Assembly: GCA_030527205.1 (NCBI GenBank)
Contig: JAUNBG010000023.1
Span: 11,514-56,834 of the forward strand
From: Planctomycetia bacterium
Lineage (GTDB): Bacteria > Planctomycetota > Planctomycetia > Pirellulales > Thermoguttaceae
Direction: 5' to 3'
Length of the DNA stretch: 45,321 bases
A program made the position numbers and the translations under genes. This document shows positions 37,492 to 45,321 of the stretch, piece by piece; the first letter of the stretch is position 1, and every line of letters begins with the position of its first letter. Under the pieces are notes generated by a model. It did no database searches, was not told where the DNA came from, and saw nothing but the letters and a program-made list of their open reading frames with translations.

Positions 37492-38829
37492 TTATTGAAA
37501 AACCTTAACGAGTTGAGGGATATTGGGAGTATGAACCAAAGCGACGACAGTATCGTTGGGCTTGAATTGAAAATGCGCATTCGGAACTTGAACGCTGTTA
37601 TCCCGAATCGCAGCAGCGAGCAGCGTCTGTTTCGGAAGAACGCAATTCATCAAAATATCTTTGGTTAAAAGGGCGTTTTCTCCGACTTCCAATTCAACGA
37701 CATCAATATTTCCGGCGAGCAAATGAGGATTTCGAAAGATCAACGGCCCATTATGCATTAATCCTTCGACCTGACGCGCCATAACTTCATAAGGGCTGAC
37801 TGCCTCATCAATGCCGAGTTTTCCAACGACGCTGGCATAATCGGGACGATTGATGATTGCCATTAACGTTTTAACGCCAAGTTCTTGAGCTTCGACGCAA
37901 GCCATAATATTATTTTCGTCGTCTCCGGTACAGCCGACGAAAAGATCATAATTTCCGATTCGTTCCTCTTCCAGCGTCAATTTTCGACGGGCATCGCCGA
38001 AAATGACCGTTGTCTTTTGCAAATTTGATGCAAGAAAATCGCAGCGATCCCGATGGGTATCGATTATGGCGACGTTATAATCGCGAGCCTCAAGAATTTG
38101 AGCAAGATGATAACCGGTTTCGCCCCCGCCGGCGATAACAACGCTTTGTTTGTTAATGGATTGCGTATGAAATCGTTTCTTGACTTCTTCAACTTTCGGT
38201 CTTGCTCCAATAAGAGTAATGCGATCGCCAACTTCGATTTTGTCCTGAGCCGTTGCGATTGCAATATTTCCATTTCGGCAAATTGCCCCGATGCGGACTT
38301 CCGGAGGAAGTTTCAACTCCGAAAGCTCAATGCCTGTTGAACTGGACGATTTGGTAATCAAAACGTCTTGCATTTCGAGTTCGCCGCCTGCAAAATGTTC
38401 AATGAGCATTGCGCCTGGTTCGCGAATTCGTCTTGCCAATTCAACGGCGGTTAAATGTTCGATGCTCAAAAAGCGATCAATTTGGAAATGACGAGAATAG
38501 TCGAATGTACTCAAATCGCGAAAAACGTTCGCATAGATTCTGGCTGCAACGCGCGATGTTCCCATTGCTTTGGCAATACTGGCGCCAACAAGATTGATTT
38601 CGTCATTGCCGGTCATTGCCAAACAAATATCAGCGGACATTGCTCCCGCTTGAAAAAGAACGCTGGATTGCGAAGCGGAACCGGTTACAACGCCAACGTC
38701 CAATTCGTCATCAAGTTGACTGGTTATTTTCGGATCATGATCGACAACGGTAACCGTATGCCCTTGGCTGCAAAGCATTTGAGCTATCGAGGAGCCGACC
38801 GTTCCTCCGCCTAAAATAAGAACTCGCAT
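37492..38829 (-). CDS. trkA: Trk system potassium uptake protein TrkA
   Basis: 445 residues with two tandem RCK modules, the normal TrkA layout. Each has a Rossmann NAD-binding site, LILGGGTVGSSIAQML at the start and VVIAGGGETGYHLAQIL in the middle, and each is followed by a TrkA-C domain (the first with GIELSELKLPPEVRIGAI, the second near the C-terminus). It gates the TrkH/TrkG membrane channel from the cytoplasmic side in response to nucleotides. No trkH is adjacent. The ATG has no SD. It is transcribed away from the upstream rhamnosidase. Confidence 0.94.
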   Translation of the reverse strand: MRVLILGGGTVGSSIAQMLCSQGHTVTVVDHDPKITSQLDDELDVGVVTGSASQSSVLFQAGAMSADICLAMTGNDEINLVGASIAKAMGTSRVAARIYANVFRDLSTFDYSRHFQIDRFLSIEHLTAVELARRIREPGAMLIEHFAGGELEMQDVLITKSSSSTGIELSELKLPPEVRIGAICRNGNIAIATAQDKIEVGDRITLIGARPKVEEVKKRFHTQSINKQSVVIAGGGETGYHLAQILEARDYNVAIIDTHRDRCDFLASNLQKTTVIFGDARRKLTLEEERIGNYDLFVGCTGDDENNIMACVEAQELGVKTLMAIINRPDYASVVGKLGIDEAVSPYEVMARQVEGLMHNGPLIFRNPHLLAGNIDVVELEVGENALLTKDILMNCVLPKQTLLAAAIRDNSVQVPNAHFQFKPNDTVVALVHTPNIPQLVKVFQ

Positions 38830-39018
38830 AAAATGAAGTCCGGGTTAAAAGTTGAAATTGAAAACGAAACAATGGATCGTTACTTGGCCTGTTGAACTCC
38901 TTATTCCGCAATCGGGGCAAAATAGCGGATCATAAAACTTTAACGAATCAAGCAAACAACGAACGGATAACCCCCCCGCCGGAAATTTTGTTCGTTTGGA
39001 GGGCAAAGCGTTTGCAAT

Positions 39019-41502
39019 CTAACGACTACTTTTCTTGAATTTCAATTGATTTGTTCCCGATTTCAATTCGTAAAAATGCCTTCCCTTTAAAATAGCATCA
39101 AATTTTTCATCAAAAACGGAGTCGGAACAGGAGTTATTATTGCGGGCAAATTCTTCAGGAACAGCGAGAATTCCTCTGATTCCCTCTGGAACAATGACTT
39201 TCGCTTCAAACGAATTCTCCGTCTGTTTCAGTTGTATTTCAATGACTCCGAAATGCGTTTTGGTTTTTGAATCAATTTTCTTGAGATGTCCCATTTGCGG
39301 AGCAATGAGAAATTCCTTAAACGCCGGTTGCGTTGGATTCAAGCCGATCGCATATTGAGCCAAACAGGTCAGACCGCCGCCGCTCCAGGCATGATTGATG
39401 GTTCCGCCGCCATAACCTTCGGCGCCAATTCCCCAACCTTCCCAAAGGGTTGTATATGTCTGATCATTAACCATTTTGCCAAATCGTTCCTTCAAGCGAA
39501 ACAAGGCGTCTTCGCCATATCCCATTCGAAAAAGAGCTTCAAGGACATATTTTTCCATATAAGGACTGGCATTTTTTTCGTTTTGAAAATGCTGACGCAA
39601 AATTGGATATTGTTCCGATTTGGCAAAACCGGCAAGAACAGCGAGCGCATTGGCGCGGTCATCGGATCGTCCTTTATAATTGGGGTCGCGATAATCTTTG
39701 CCCGTCCAAAAAGTTTGATTGAAGTTTTGATGAAGCTTGTCCAATTGTTCCTGATAAGCGGCAACGTCATCCGAAAGATCTAATTGCGTTGCCAAATCAA
39801 TCGCTTCTTCAAGAGCGAGCGCAAACCAGGCGTTGAGCAGAACGCGAAGATCGATATTTTCGCCCCAATCTCCCCAACTCCAATCGCCATGTCGAACTTT
39901 AATAACGCCAAATTCGTCAAATTCCCAAAGAGCCAGATATTTTTTTATGCCGGGATAAATGTCTTGACCGGTTGTAAAATCGCCGGAAAACCAGGAATAA
40001 GTTCCGAGTCCGGCAATACTGATCGTTGCGAGCATTTGCGCCGGGAGTTCTTTCGACCAGTTGCCGTCTGGAATAGGAGAATAAATTGTGCCGTCGGGAC
40101 GTTGAAATCGGATTAATTCATAAAATCCTTTTCGCGGAATCGAATCGGCATTGCGATCCATTGCGTAAAAGGCTTCGCCGAGTTCATTGACAGCGTCGCC
40201 CCACCAATGCGAGCGTTCGCGATCCGGACAGTCAAAATAACCGTCTCGCATAGTCACATAGAGCGTTCGAACCGCTTTTTTCCAGAGTTCATTATAAAAC
40301 GGATCGTCACAATTGAAATAACCGGCAAATTCCGAGTTAAAACCCGTTTCGCGATATTTCAATTCGATTATTTTGACCCCTTCTGGAATCGAGTAAATGA
40401 TCTGATGACCGTTCATCCAGCCGAGCGATTCATATTCTTGAATTCCCTCTTTGGTTACATATTCTGCTCGAACGTTGTATTCGCTGCCGCCCATATAATT
40501 GTCGGTTCGCATATCAATCGTTAAACCGGCAGGAGCGTCAATTTTCAAATAGGGAGTCGCGTGACAATTATAAGGAAGTTTACAGACGATCGGGTCTCCT
40601 GTCAATTCCTGAGGAATTTCGGCCTGGTTGACATAATCAAAAAGTCCGTGATCCTTGAATAAGGGAAGGGGACGTTCAAAAAGATTTCCCCAGGGAGCGA
40701 CCGGTTGATCGCCAGGAATTCCAAGTTCTGTGGCCGATTTCCAAGCGGAATCATCAAAATCGACCGCTTTCCAATCGCCTTGGAAATCATATTGCGCATT
40801 GAATCGAATGTTCCATTCGGCTAAGCGCCGATTGGGTTGCGGATCAATCGTTATCATTTCATAAGCTCCCGATGTTTTCGTTCGCCAGTTCGGATCGACT
40901 TGCGAAATATCAAAAGCGGTTGGCGTTTCCTTATTATTTCGTTCCGTAATATTAGGAGCGGTTATTCCTTGCGGGACTGCTGAATAAATCGTTGCTTTCC
41001 AACTCGAATCGCTTAAAAGTTTGAGACCGTTATCGCCATTGGTTGAGGCGTCGAAAAGGAGACCCGGTTGACCGCTGTTAACATGAGAAAAACCGTGTTT
41101 GCCAAAGAACCAGACCAAAACGGCAATGCAGTTTTGGCCTTCTTTAAGAAAAGGTTTGATATCGACGACATCAAAATACGAATCCGATGGCGTCGGGCCT
41201 CGCTTTAATTCGCCTTCAAAAACGACATTTTGACCATTAATATAAAGCCAGTATTTGGAATCGCAGGCAATTCGGCAGATCGCTTTTTCTGGAACGGCGT
41301 CCAGTTCAATTGTTTTGCGATAAGCGGTCCAAATATTGGGAAGGAACGGAACGGGAGTATCCGCTGCCCGAATCCAATGAGCTTGAAAATCGGAGGTCTT
41401 TTGATAATGTTTCCCGATTGGAGTCGGATTTGACGCAAATAACGTCGAAGAAAATAAAACAATAATAAATATCAAAAAAGACAATACGTTATAACGTTTC
41501 AT
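39019..41502 (-). CDS. Alpha-L-rhamnosidase-like glycoside hydrolase (GH78)
   Basis: 827 residues with a signal peptide (about 1-23). A beta-sandwich N-terminal region (AHWIRAAD, WTAYRKTIEL, YWLYINGQ) is followed by an (alpha/alpha)6 barrel. The GH78 catalytic-region signature is DCPDRERSHWWGDAVNELGEAF (424-445), with the general-acid Glu expected in this block. The later TTLWEGWGIGAEGYGGGTINHAW and a C-terminal beta-sandwich also match the family. It should remove L-rhamnose or a similar sugar from plant or microbial polysaccharide outside the cytoplasm. An SD (AGGAG) lies 6 nt before the ATG. With the GHL10 gene it indicates polysaccharide use. Confidence 0.88.
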   Translation of the reverse strand: MKRYNVLSFLIFIIVLFSSTLFASNPTPIGKHYQKTSDFQAHWIRAADTPVPFLPNIWTAYRKTIELDAVPEKAICRIACDSKYWLYINGQNVVFEGELKRGPTPSDSYFDVVDIKPFLKEGQNCIAVLVWFFGKHGFSHVNSGQPGLLFDASTNGDNGLKLLSDSSWKATIYSAVPQGITAPNITERNNKETPTAFDISQVDPNWRTKTSGAYEMITIDPQPNRRLAEWNIRFNAQYDFQGDWKAVDFDDSAWKSATELGIPGDQPVAPWGNLFERPLPLFKDHGLFDYVNQAEIPQELTGDPIVCKLPYNCHATPYLKIDAPAGLTIDMRTDNYMGGSEYNVRAEYVTKEGIQEYESLGWMNGHQIIYSIPEGVKIIELKYRETGFNSEFAGYFNCDDPFYNELWKKAVRTLYVTMRDGYFDCPDRERSHWWGDAVNELGEAFYAMDRNADSIPRKGFYELIRFQRPDGTIYSPIPDGNWSKELPAQMLATISIAGLGTYSWFSGDFTTGQDIYPGIKKYLALWEFDEFGVIKVRHGDWSWGDWGENIDLRVLLNAWFALALEEAIDLATQLDLSDDVAAYQEQLDKLHQNFNQTFWTGKDYRDPNYKGRSDDRANALAVLAGFAKSEQYPILRQHFQNEKNASPYMEKYVLEALFRMGYGEDALFRLKERFGKMVNDQTYTTLWEGWGIGAEGYGGGTINHAWSGGGLTCLAQYAIGLNPTQPAFKEFLIAPQMGHLKKIDSKTKTHFGVIEIQLKQTENSFEAKVIVPEGIRGILAVPEEFARNNNSCSDSVFDEKFDAILKGRHFYELKSGTNQLKFKKSSR

Positions 41503-41872
41503 TGTTTCTCCTGTTTCAGTTAAGGTTTTTTGGGGGGAACTTGAAGCTTGTTTTTCGCAGACTGTCGATTTTACTCAATTTCGTTGAAATCCCGAACTGT
41601 TTTGTTGACAGGATATCAAACGAAGTCGCGGATATCGAAGGCGAAGTTTATTCCCGCTCTTGTTGAATTTGTAATAAAAATCGAAGCTGCGAACAATTTT
41701 TAAAAATCCGATGAAAACGAAATATTGCAAAATGATTCTTTCTCTCTCTCCTTTTGGAAGAATTTTGTTCGCAGAGCCGCAAGGGCATTTCTGTGAGAAA
41801 TAAAAAGGAATATTCAGTAAAATCGTTTATGTTGGCAAGTTTGGCGTTTTTCTTATTGTTTCGTTCATTTCG
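41503..41872 (-). other. Intergenic region
   Basis: 370 bp between ispH and the rhamnosidase gene. No gene; no terminator or operator that I can support. Confidence 0.4.
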
Positions 41873-42799
41873 CTAAAATTCCTCAATTTTGGGCGGGAAA
41901 AAAACGACATTTTCTGGAGAAGACGTTTCCTGTTCGACAGTTGCGCCAAAACGACGAACGAGTTGAGTGACGCATAAATTGATTATTTTTTCCGGAACGC
42001 TTGCGCCTGCTGTAATGAGAACAGAATCATTTTGTTCAAGTTTATTATAAGGGATATCGTCTGGTCCGTCAATGAGAAAAGCGATGATTCCTGTTTCTTG
42101 AGCCAATTCAGCCAATCGACGACTATTGGAACTGTTGGGACTTCCGACAACCAAACCTTTATTGCATCTATTTTGCCATTTTCGAACCGCATTTTGGCGA
42201 TTTTGAGTCGCAAAACAGATTCCGTCGTTGGAAGGTTCTTTCAGTTGAGACGAAAAGCGCTCCCGAATTCGTTGCGCCATTTTTTCTGATTCCGTTTGGG
42301 AAAGCGTTGTTTGCATTAGAAACGTTAAGGGTTGATGAGCCGGAAAGTCCAGTTTATCAATATCTTCGAGCGATGAAACAAGGGTTATGCGTCCCGGGGC
42401 TTCCCCTAACGTTCCGACAACTTCGTCATGCCCGGCGTGTCCCAAAAAGATAATATGAAACCCTTGCGCCGCATAATTTTGGGCAAGTCGATGAATTCGA
42501 TGAACCAGAGGACAAGTTGCATCGATTGTTCGAAGCTCTCGTTGTTGCGCCTTCAAACGAATTTCAGGAGAAACTCCGTGAGCGGAAAACAAAAGAATCG
42601 AACCGTTCGGAACGTCATCCAGACTTTGAATAAAGATCGTTCCTTTTTCTCGAAAATGTTCAACGACCCAATTATTATGAACAATTTCGTGATAAACATA
42701 TATCGGCGGCTTAAAACGATCCAAAACAAGAGAAAGCGTTTCAATCGCTCGACGAACCCCGGCGCAAAAGCCTCGAGGACTGGCTAAGATGATTTTCAT
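41873..42799 (-). CDS. ispH: 4-hydroxy-3-methylbut-2-enyl diphosphate reductase
   Basis: Last MEP-pathway enzyme; a [4Fe-4S] protein producing IPP and DMAPP. The 308 residues have the three cluster cysteines Cys12 (RGFCAGV), Cys96 (DATCPLV) and Cys195 (DGICFATQNRQNAV). They also have the substrate-binding blocks HEIVHN, SAHGVSP, GHAGHDEV and NSSNSRRL. The ATG at 42799 is preferred: it gives the canonical MKIILASPRGFCAGV start and has AGGA about 11 nt upstream. A 35-residue upstream extension is open but unlike the family. It is an oxygen-sensitive enzyme lying close to the peroxide-defence genes. Confidence 0.95.
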   Translation of the reverse strand: MKIILASPRGFCAGVRRAIETLSLVLDRFKPPIYVYHEIVHNNWVVEHFREKGTIFIQSLDDVPNGSILLFSAHGVSPEIRLKAQQRELRTIDATCPLVHRIHRLAQNYAAQGFHIIFLGHAGHDEVVGTLGEAPGRITLVSSLEDIDKLDFPAHQPLTFLMQTTLSQTESEKMAQRIRERFSSQLKEPSNDGICFATQNRQNAVRKWQNRCNKGLVVGSPNSSNSRRLAELAQETGIIAFLIDGPDDIPYNKLEQNDSVLITAGASVPEKIINLCVTQLVRRFGATVEQETSSPENVVFFPPKIEEF

Positions 42800-43105
42800 T
42801 TCGTTTATATCCTGAAAAATCCTGAACGTTTTTTCGTTTTGATATCTTTGCGAAAACATTGACGAATTTTTGTCATTATAGACGTTTTCCTTGAATTTTC
42901 CCAAAATGCGGCAAAGCGGAAAAATCTAAGCGTCGGCATTATAAAGCCTGTAATAACAGAAAATGTTGTCTTTGTCAAGCAAAATTTTTTTGCCGTTTTT
43001 TATATTTTCATAACTTCCGAAAGGAAAAACGTTTCGTTCTCCCGATATTTTGGAACCTTGTTTCCCCTTGAAACAAATTTGGTCAGCAGAAATCGAATCT
43101 TGCAA

Positions 43106-43122
43106 GGAAGTTCTAAACCCCC
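43106..43122 (+). repeat. Fragment of the dispersed repeat, copy C
   Basis: GGAAGTTCTAAACCCCC matches the left terminal repeat of copies A and B (GGAAGTTCTAAAAACC) and is followed by unrelated sequence. Probably a decayed or solo end. Confidence 0.5.
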
Positions 43123-43222
43123 TTTCGGAACGCAAATGTCTTGTCCGCAAAAGCTAGTTTTAACGACTTTATCCGAAACCGATCATTGAAAAATCTGGGT
43201 TTTCAGAATTTCTGTGCAATAT

Positions 43223-43263
43223 ATCAGATTGCCTGACAACCAATGCCTGATAACCAATCTGAT
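43223..43263. repeat. Inverted repeat enclosing a tandem repeat
   Basis: Arms ATCAGATTG (43223-43231) and CAATCTGAT (43255-43263) pair perfectly. Inside lie TGCCTGACAACCAA (43230-43243) and TGCCTGATAACCAA (43244-43257), tandem with one mismatch. No U-run follows on either strand, so it could be a protein-binding site or a decayed element. Confidence 0.6.
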
Positions 43264-43336
43264 CCTTGCTGTTCTGTCAAGACGCAAAACGCCAATAAGA
43301 AAAAAATGATTGAGAAATAATTTTTTAAAAACCCCC

Positions 43337-43369
43337 TTGATATATTTTTCCTTTTGGTATAAAATACCA
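43337..43369 (+). promoter_or_regulatory. Sigma70-like promoter with overlapping operator for the perR-like gene
   Basis: TTGATA (43337-43342) and TAAAAT (43360-43365) are 17 bp apart. The perfect inverted repeat TGGTATAAAATACCA (43355-43369; 6-bp arms, 3-bp centre) covers the -10. It lies 30 bp before the start codon of a Fur/PerR-family gene, so autoregulation is the natural reading. The site is not a textbook Fur or PerR box. Confidence 0.65.
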
Positions 43370-43398
43370 TTTGTAAATAAAAGTTATTTCAATATAAA

Positions 43399-44022
43399 AT
43401 GAATATCAAGCAAAAAAAACTCGAACAGTTTCGTCAACGATGCCGGGCATGTCATTTAGCGGTTACGGTTCAACGGCTAGCAGTCTATGAATATTTGATC
43501 AATACCGTTTCACATCCGACGGCTGATCAGGTCTTCGAGGCGGTTTCGCTCAAATATCCGACTGTTTCCCGCACAAGTATCTATCGAATTCTGGATAAAT
43601 TGGTTCAGTTTGGCATAATACGAAAGCTGTCCCATTCCGGAGCAACGGTTCGATATGATGGCAATACATGCCGACATCATCATTTGACATGTTCCCAATG
43701 CGGACGGATAATTGATGAAGAGTTTTCCGCTGCGGAAATCAATCTGGATGCCTTTCTTGGAAAAAGGCAGAATGACTCGATCATCGCGGATTATTCTGTC
43801 ATGTTTATCGGGATTTGCCCTGATTGCGTTAAAAAAGAAACTCGAAAAGGAGAAATGACAATGGATCAATATGTTTGTTCTGTTTGCGATTATGTTTACG
43901 ATCCCGAGCAAGGCGACCGCGATGCAGGAATCGACCCTGGAACAACTTGGGAAAATCTTCCCGAAAGCTGGATCTGTCCGATTTGTGGAGTTGGGAAAGA
44001 CGAATTTCGTAAAATGGAATAA
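43399..44022 (+). CDS. PerR/Fur-family regulator fused in frame to rubredoxin
   Basis: 207 residues. Residues 1-147 form a Fur-superfamily regulator: winged helix with [15 protein letters not shown], then a dimerisation domain with zinc Cys98/101 (TCSQCG) and Cys140/143 (GICPDC). Positions matching the PerR regulatory metal site are His39, Asp87 (VRYDG), His93/95 (CRHHHLTC) and Asp106 (RIIDEE), favouring PerR over Fur. Residues 155-207 are a complete rubredoxin ([25 protein letters not shown]; Cys160/163/193/196). No stop separates the two. The linker [10 protein letters not shown] is encoded by what looks like a former ribosome site. Promoter and operator lie just upstream. The ATG itself has no strong SD. 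Confidence 0.88.
   Translation: MNIKQKKLEQFRQRCRACHLAVTVQRLAVYEYLINTVSHPTADQVFEAVSLKYPTVSRTSIYRILDKLVQFGIIRKLSHSGATVRYDGNTCRHHHLTCSQCGRIIDEEFSAAEINLDAFLGKRQNDSIIADYSVMFIGICPDCVKKETRKGEMTMDQYVCSVCDYVYDPEQGDRDAGIDPGTTWENLPESWICPICGVGKDEFRKME
43861..44022 (+). CDS. Rubredoxin from an internal in-frame start
   Basis: AAGGAG (43847-43852) lies 8 nt before an ATG at 43861, in frame with the longer regulator gene. Initiation here would give a 53-residue protein ([14 protein letters not shown]...), the normal size and start of a free rubredoxin with one Fe(Cys)4 centre. Rubredoxins carry electrons to rubrerythrins and flavodiiron proteins. Whether the free form, the fusion, or both are made cannot be told from sequence. 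The SD is better than the one for the full-length frame, so free rubredoxin could be the more abundant product. Confidence 0.68.
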   Translation: MDQYVCSVCDYVYDPEQGDRDAGIDPGTTWENLPESWICPICGVGKDEFRKME

Positions 44023-44099
44023 GATTTCATCAAATAGAATAACAAGTCAGCTCAAAATTCTGACGTTTTGAAATGAATGCGTCATCAAGGAAAGCTCTC

Positions 44100-45185
44100 A
44101 TGGTCGATAATAAATCGCTTTATAAAATCTCGTATGGACTTTATCTCCTTTCCGCTCAAATGAACGGACGAGATAACGCCTGTATTACAAACGCGGTTAT
44201 GCAGGTTACCAGCAAGCCGCCGCAGTTGGCCGTCGCTTTGACGAAAACCCATCTGACACACGAATTGATTGAAAAGACAGGAAAATTCAATATTTCCGTT
44301 CTAACTCGCAACATTTCCCCGGAACTGTTTGGACAGTTCGGGTATCAAAGCGGTCGAGATGTTGACAAATTCGCTGATCGAAACGATCCTCGAACCGAAA
44401 ACGGAATTGTTTATCTAAAGAACGCTGCTGCCGTTTTTTCCGGCGAAGTCGTTTCGTCACAAGATTTGGGAACGCATACTCTTTTCATCGCTCTTCTGAC
44501 AGAAGCGAAATCGCTTGTTGACGCTGAACCGCTTACTTATGCGTATTATCAACAATATTTTAAACGATCGAACAGGAATACATTAACAACAACCTTAACA
44601 AAAGGAACACAAAAAATGAAAAAATATCTCTGTACTGTTTGCGGTTATGTTCACGAAGGAGATTCTGCTCCCGAATTTTGCCCGCTTTGCAAAGCTCCGC
44701 AGTCGAAATTCAAACTTGTTGAAGAATCATCGGACTCGACTTCAGATTCAACCTCGGTCTTTGCAACCGTTCATGCTGTTGGTGATGGCAAGGTTGACGA
44801 TACGGAAATTCTTGAAGGTCTTCGAGCAAATTTTAACGGCGAATGCACAGAAGTCGGTATGTATTTGGCAATGAGTCGCCAAGCGGATCGCGAAGGTTAT
44901 CCCGAAATCGCTGAGGCATATAAACGGATCGCCTTTGAAGAAGCAGAACATGCGGCAAAATTTGCTGAACTTCTTGGCGAAGTTGTTGTTCCCTGTACGA
45001 AAACGAATTTAAAAATGCGTGTCGACGCAGAGGCCGGAGCGTGTGCAGGAAAGTTTGAACTCGCCAAAAAAGCGAAGCAACTCGGTTTCGATGCCGTTCA
45101 TGATACGGTTCACGAAATGGCAAAAGACGAGGCTCGTCACGGATCCGCATTCGCTGGTCTGCTCAAACGATATTTCGGCGAATAA
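44100..45185 (+). CDS. Flavin reductase domain fused in frame to reverse rubrerythrin
   Basis: 361 residues from the ATG at 44100, chosen because AAGGAAAG precedes it; an ATG at 44073 is unsupported. Residues 1-158 are an FMN-binding split-barrel flavin reductase of the flavoredoxin/Hrb type ([57 protein letters not shown]). Residues 173-207 are a short rubredoxin domain (Cys178/181/194/197). Residues 235-361 are a diiron four-helix bundle with ExxH pairs Glu281/His284 and Glu344/His347. Rubredoxin before diiron is the reverse-rubrerythrin order; these reduce H2O2 with NAD(P)H-derived electrons. Hrb proteins join flavin reductase to rubredoxin only. The linker [16 protein letters not shown] looks like translated intergenic DNA. 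Confidence 0.88.
   Translation: MVDNKSLYKISYGLYLLSAQMNGRDNACITNAVMQVTSKPPQLAVALTKTHLTHELIEKTGKFNISVLTRNISPELFGQFGYQSGRDVDKFADRNDPRTENGIVYLKNAAAVFSGEVVSSQDLGTHTLFIALLTEAKSLVDAEPLTYAYYQQYFKRSNRNTLTTTLTKGTQKMKKYLCTVCGYVHEGDSAPEFCPLCKAPQSKFKLVEESSDSTSDSTSVFATVHAVGDGKVDDTEILEGLRANFNGECTEVGMYLAMSRQADREGYPEIAEAYKRIAFEEAEHAAKFAELLGEVVVPCTKTNLKMRVDAEAGACAGKFELAKKAKQLGFDAVHDTVHEMAKDEARHGSAFAGLLKRYFGE
44616..45185 (+). CDS. Reverse rubrerythrin from an internal in-frame start
   Basis: AAAGGA (44601-44606) lies 9 nt before an in-frame ATG at 44616. Initiation here gives a 189-residue protein starting [15 protein letters not shown], which is how free-standing reverse rubrerythrins begin. The upstream 44560-44615 bases are A-rich and low in structure, as around a real start site. 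The product would be a complete peroxide reductase lacking its fused flavin reductase. It could form mixed oligomers with the fused form. Confidence 0.68.
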   Translation: MKKYLCTVCGYVHEGDSAPEFCPLCKAPQSKFKLVEESSDSTSDSTSVFATVHAVGDGKVDDTEILEGLRANFNGECTEVGMYLAMSRQADREGYPEIAEAYKRIAFEEAEHAAKFAELLGEVVVPCTKTNLKMRVDAEAGACAGKFELAKKAKQLGFDAVHDTVHEMAKDEARHGSAFAGLLKRYFGE

Positions 45186-45240
45186 AAAAGACTTATTTTG
45201 CTAAAAGATGATTATTAATCGCAAACAGAAATAACGTTTA

Positions 45241-45257
45241 GGAATTTCTAAAACCCC
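45241..45257 (+). repeat. Fragment of the dispersed repeat, copy D
   Basis: GGAATTTCTAAAACCCC resembles the terminal repeat of copies A and B and lies 55 bp after the rubrerythrin stop. The window ends 64 bp later, and no other end of the element is seen within it. Confidence 0.45.
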
Positions 45258-45312
45258 TAGAGCAGGCCATTAAAATATTTTCTACAAAAATGAGAAAAAT
45301 ATTCAAGAAATG

Positions 45313-45319
45313 AAAGGAG
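45313..45319 (+). promoter_or_regulatory. Possible ribosome binding site of a gene beyond the window
   Basis: AAAGGAG two bases before the window end, with spacing room for a start codon just outside. Speculative. Confidence 0.3.
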
Positions 45320-45321
45320 CC

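Larger units (their letters stand above)
42800..43336 (+). other. Intergenic region between divergent ispH and the perR-like gene
   Basis: No gene seen in over 500 bp. It contains a fragment of the dispersed repeat (43106-43122) and a hairpin with an internal tandem repeat (43223-43263), before the promoter described separately. Confidence 0.5.

Noticed and set aside
42800..42904. 35-residue N-terminal extension of IspH
   Set aside because: The canonical N-terminus begins at ATG 42799; the extension is unlike the family.
43855..43860. Stop-codon reassignment to explain the fusions
   Set aside because: No stop of any kind lies at either junction, and TAA and TGA end other genes in the window normally.

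Overview
The window reads as chromosomal DNA of a low-GC member of the Planctomycetota, probably a host- or sediment-associated anaerobe or microaerophile. That placement is an inference. It rests on the mix of family types: membrane-anchored PQQ-type beta-propeller, a lipoprotein and other hypotheticals of planctomycete style, a planctomycete-like NagB paralogue, the tpiA-secG-yicC-gmk-rpoZ-coaC gene order, and an N-terminal zinc-ribbon protein. The anaerobic lifestyle is suggested by the rubredoxin/reverse-rubrerythrin peroxide defence at the right end. No rRNA, tRNA, CRISPR array or intact insertion sequence was seen. Many genes lack a clear Shine-Dalgarno (SD) sequence, while others have a strong one.

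Layout, left to right. 1-2.7 kb: the 3' part of a secretin-N-like repeat protein and a ZnuC-like ABC ATPase. 3.1-6.7 kb: archaeal-type phosphoglycerate mutase and a divergent EF-G. 6.8-11.6 kb: leucine-rich-repeat lipoprotein, polytopic NapH/NosR-like [4Fe-4S] protein and membrane-anchored PQQ-like propeller. 11.6-16.3 kb: GHL10-type glycosidase, Gfo/Idh/MocA oxidoreductase and glucose-6-phosphate isomerase. 16.6-21.7 kb, all on the minus strand: NagB-like isomerase, tpiA, secG, yicC, gmk, rpoZ and coaC, with a clear terminator after secG. 21.7-23.0 kb: a gene-poor stretch with a dispersed repeat. 23.0-25.0 kb: an unusual HTH-REC response regulator, a sensorless histidine kinase and yidD. 25.3-35.7 kb: mostly poorly characterised envelope proteins plus ispF, an RmlD-like protein missing its catalytic lysine, and an esterase-like protein. 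35.9-42.8 kb: AmrS-type radical SAM enzyme, trkA, a GH78-like rhamnosidase and ispH.

The most interesting region is 43.3-45.2 kb. A sigma70-like promoter overlapped by a perfect inverted repeat precedes two reading frames. The first fuses a PerR/Fur-type regulator in frame to a rubredoxin. The second fuses a flavin-reductase (flavoredoxin/Hrb-type) domain in frame to a reverse rubrerythrin. At both fusion junctions the linker encodes a good SD followed by an in-frame ATG exactly where a free-standing rubredoxin or reverse rubrerythrin would begin. Each frame could therefore yield both a fused and a free redox protein. Together they would form a compact, self-regulated module: peroxide sensor, flavin reductase, rubredoxin, peroxidase.

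A second unexplained signal is a dispersed element of about 110 bp with terminal inverted repeats and an internal palindrome. There are two full copies (21.8 and 33.0 kb) and two end fragments (43.1 and 45.2 kb).
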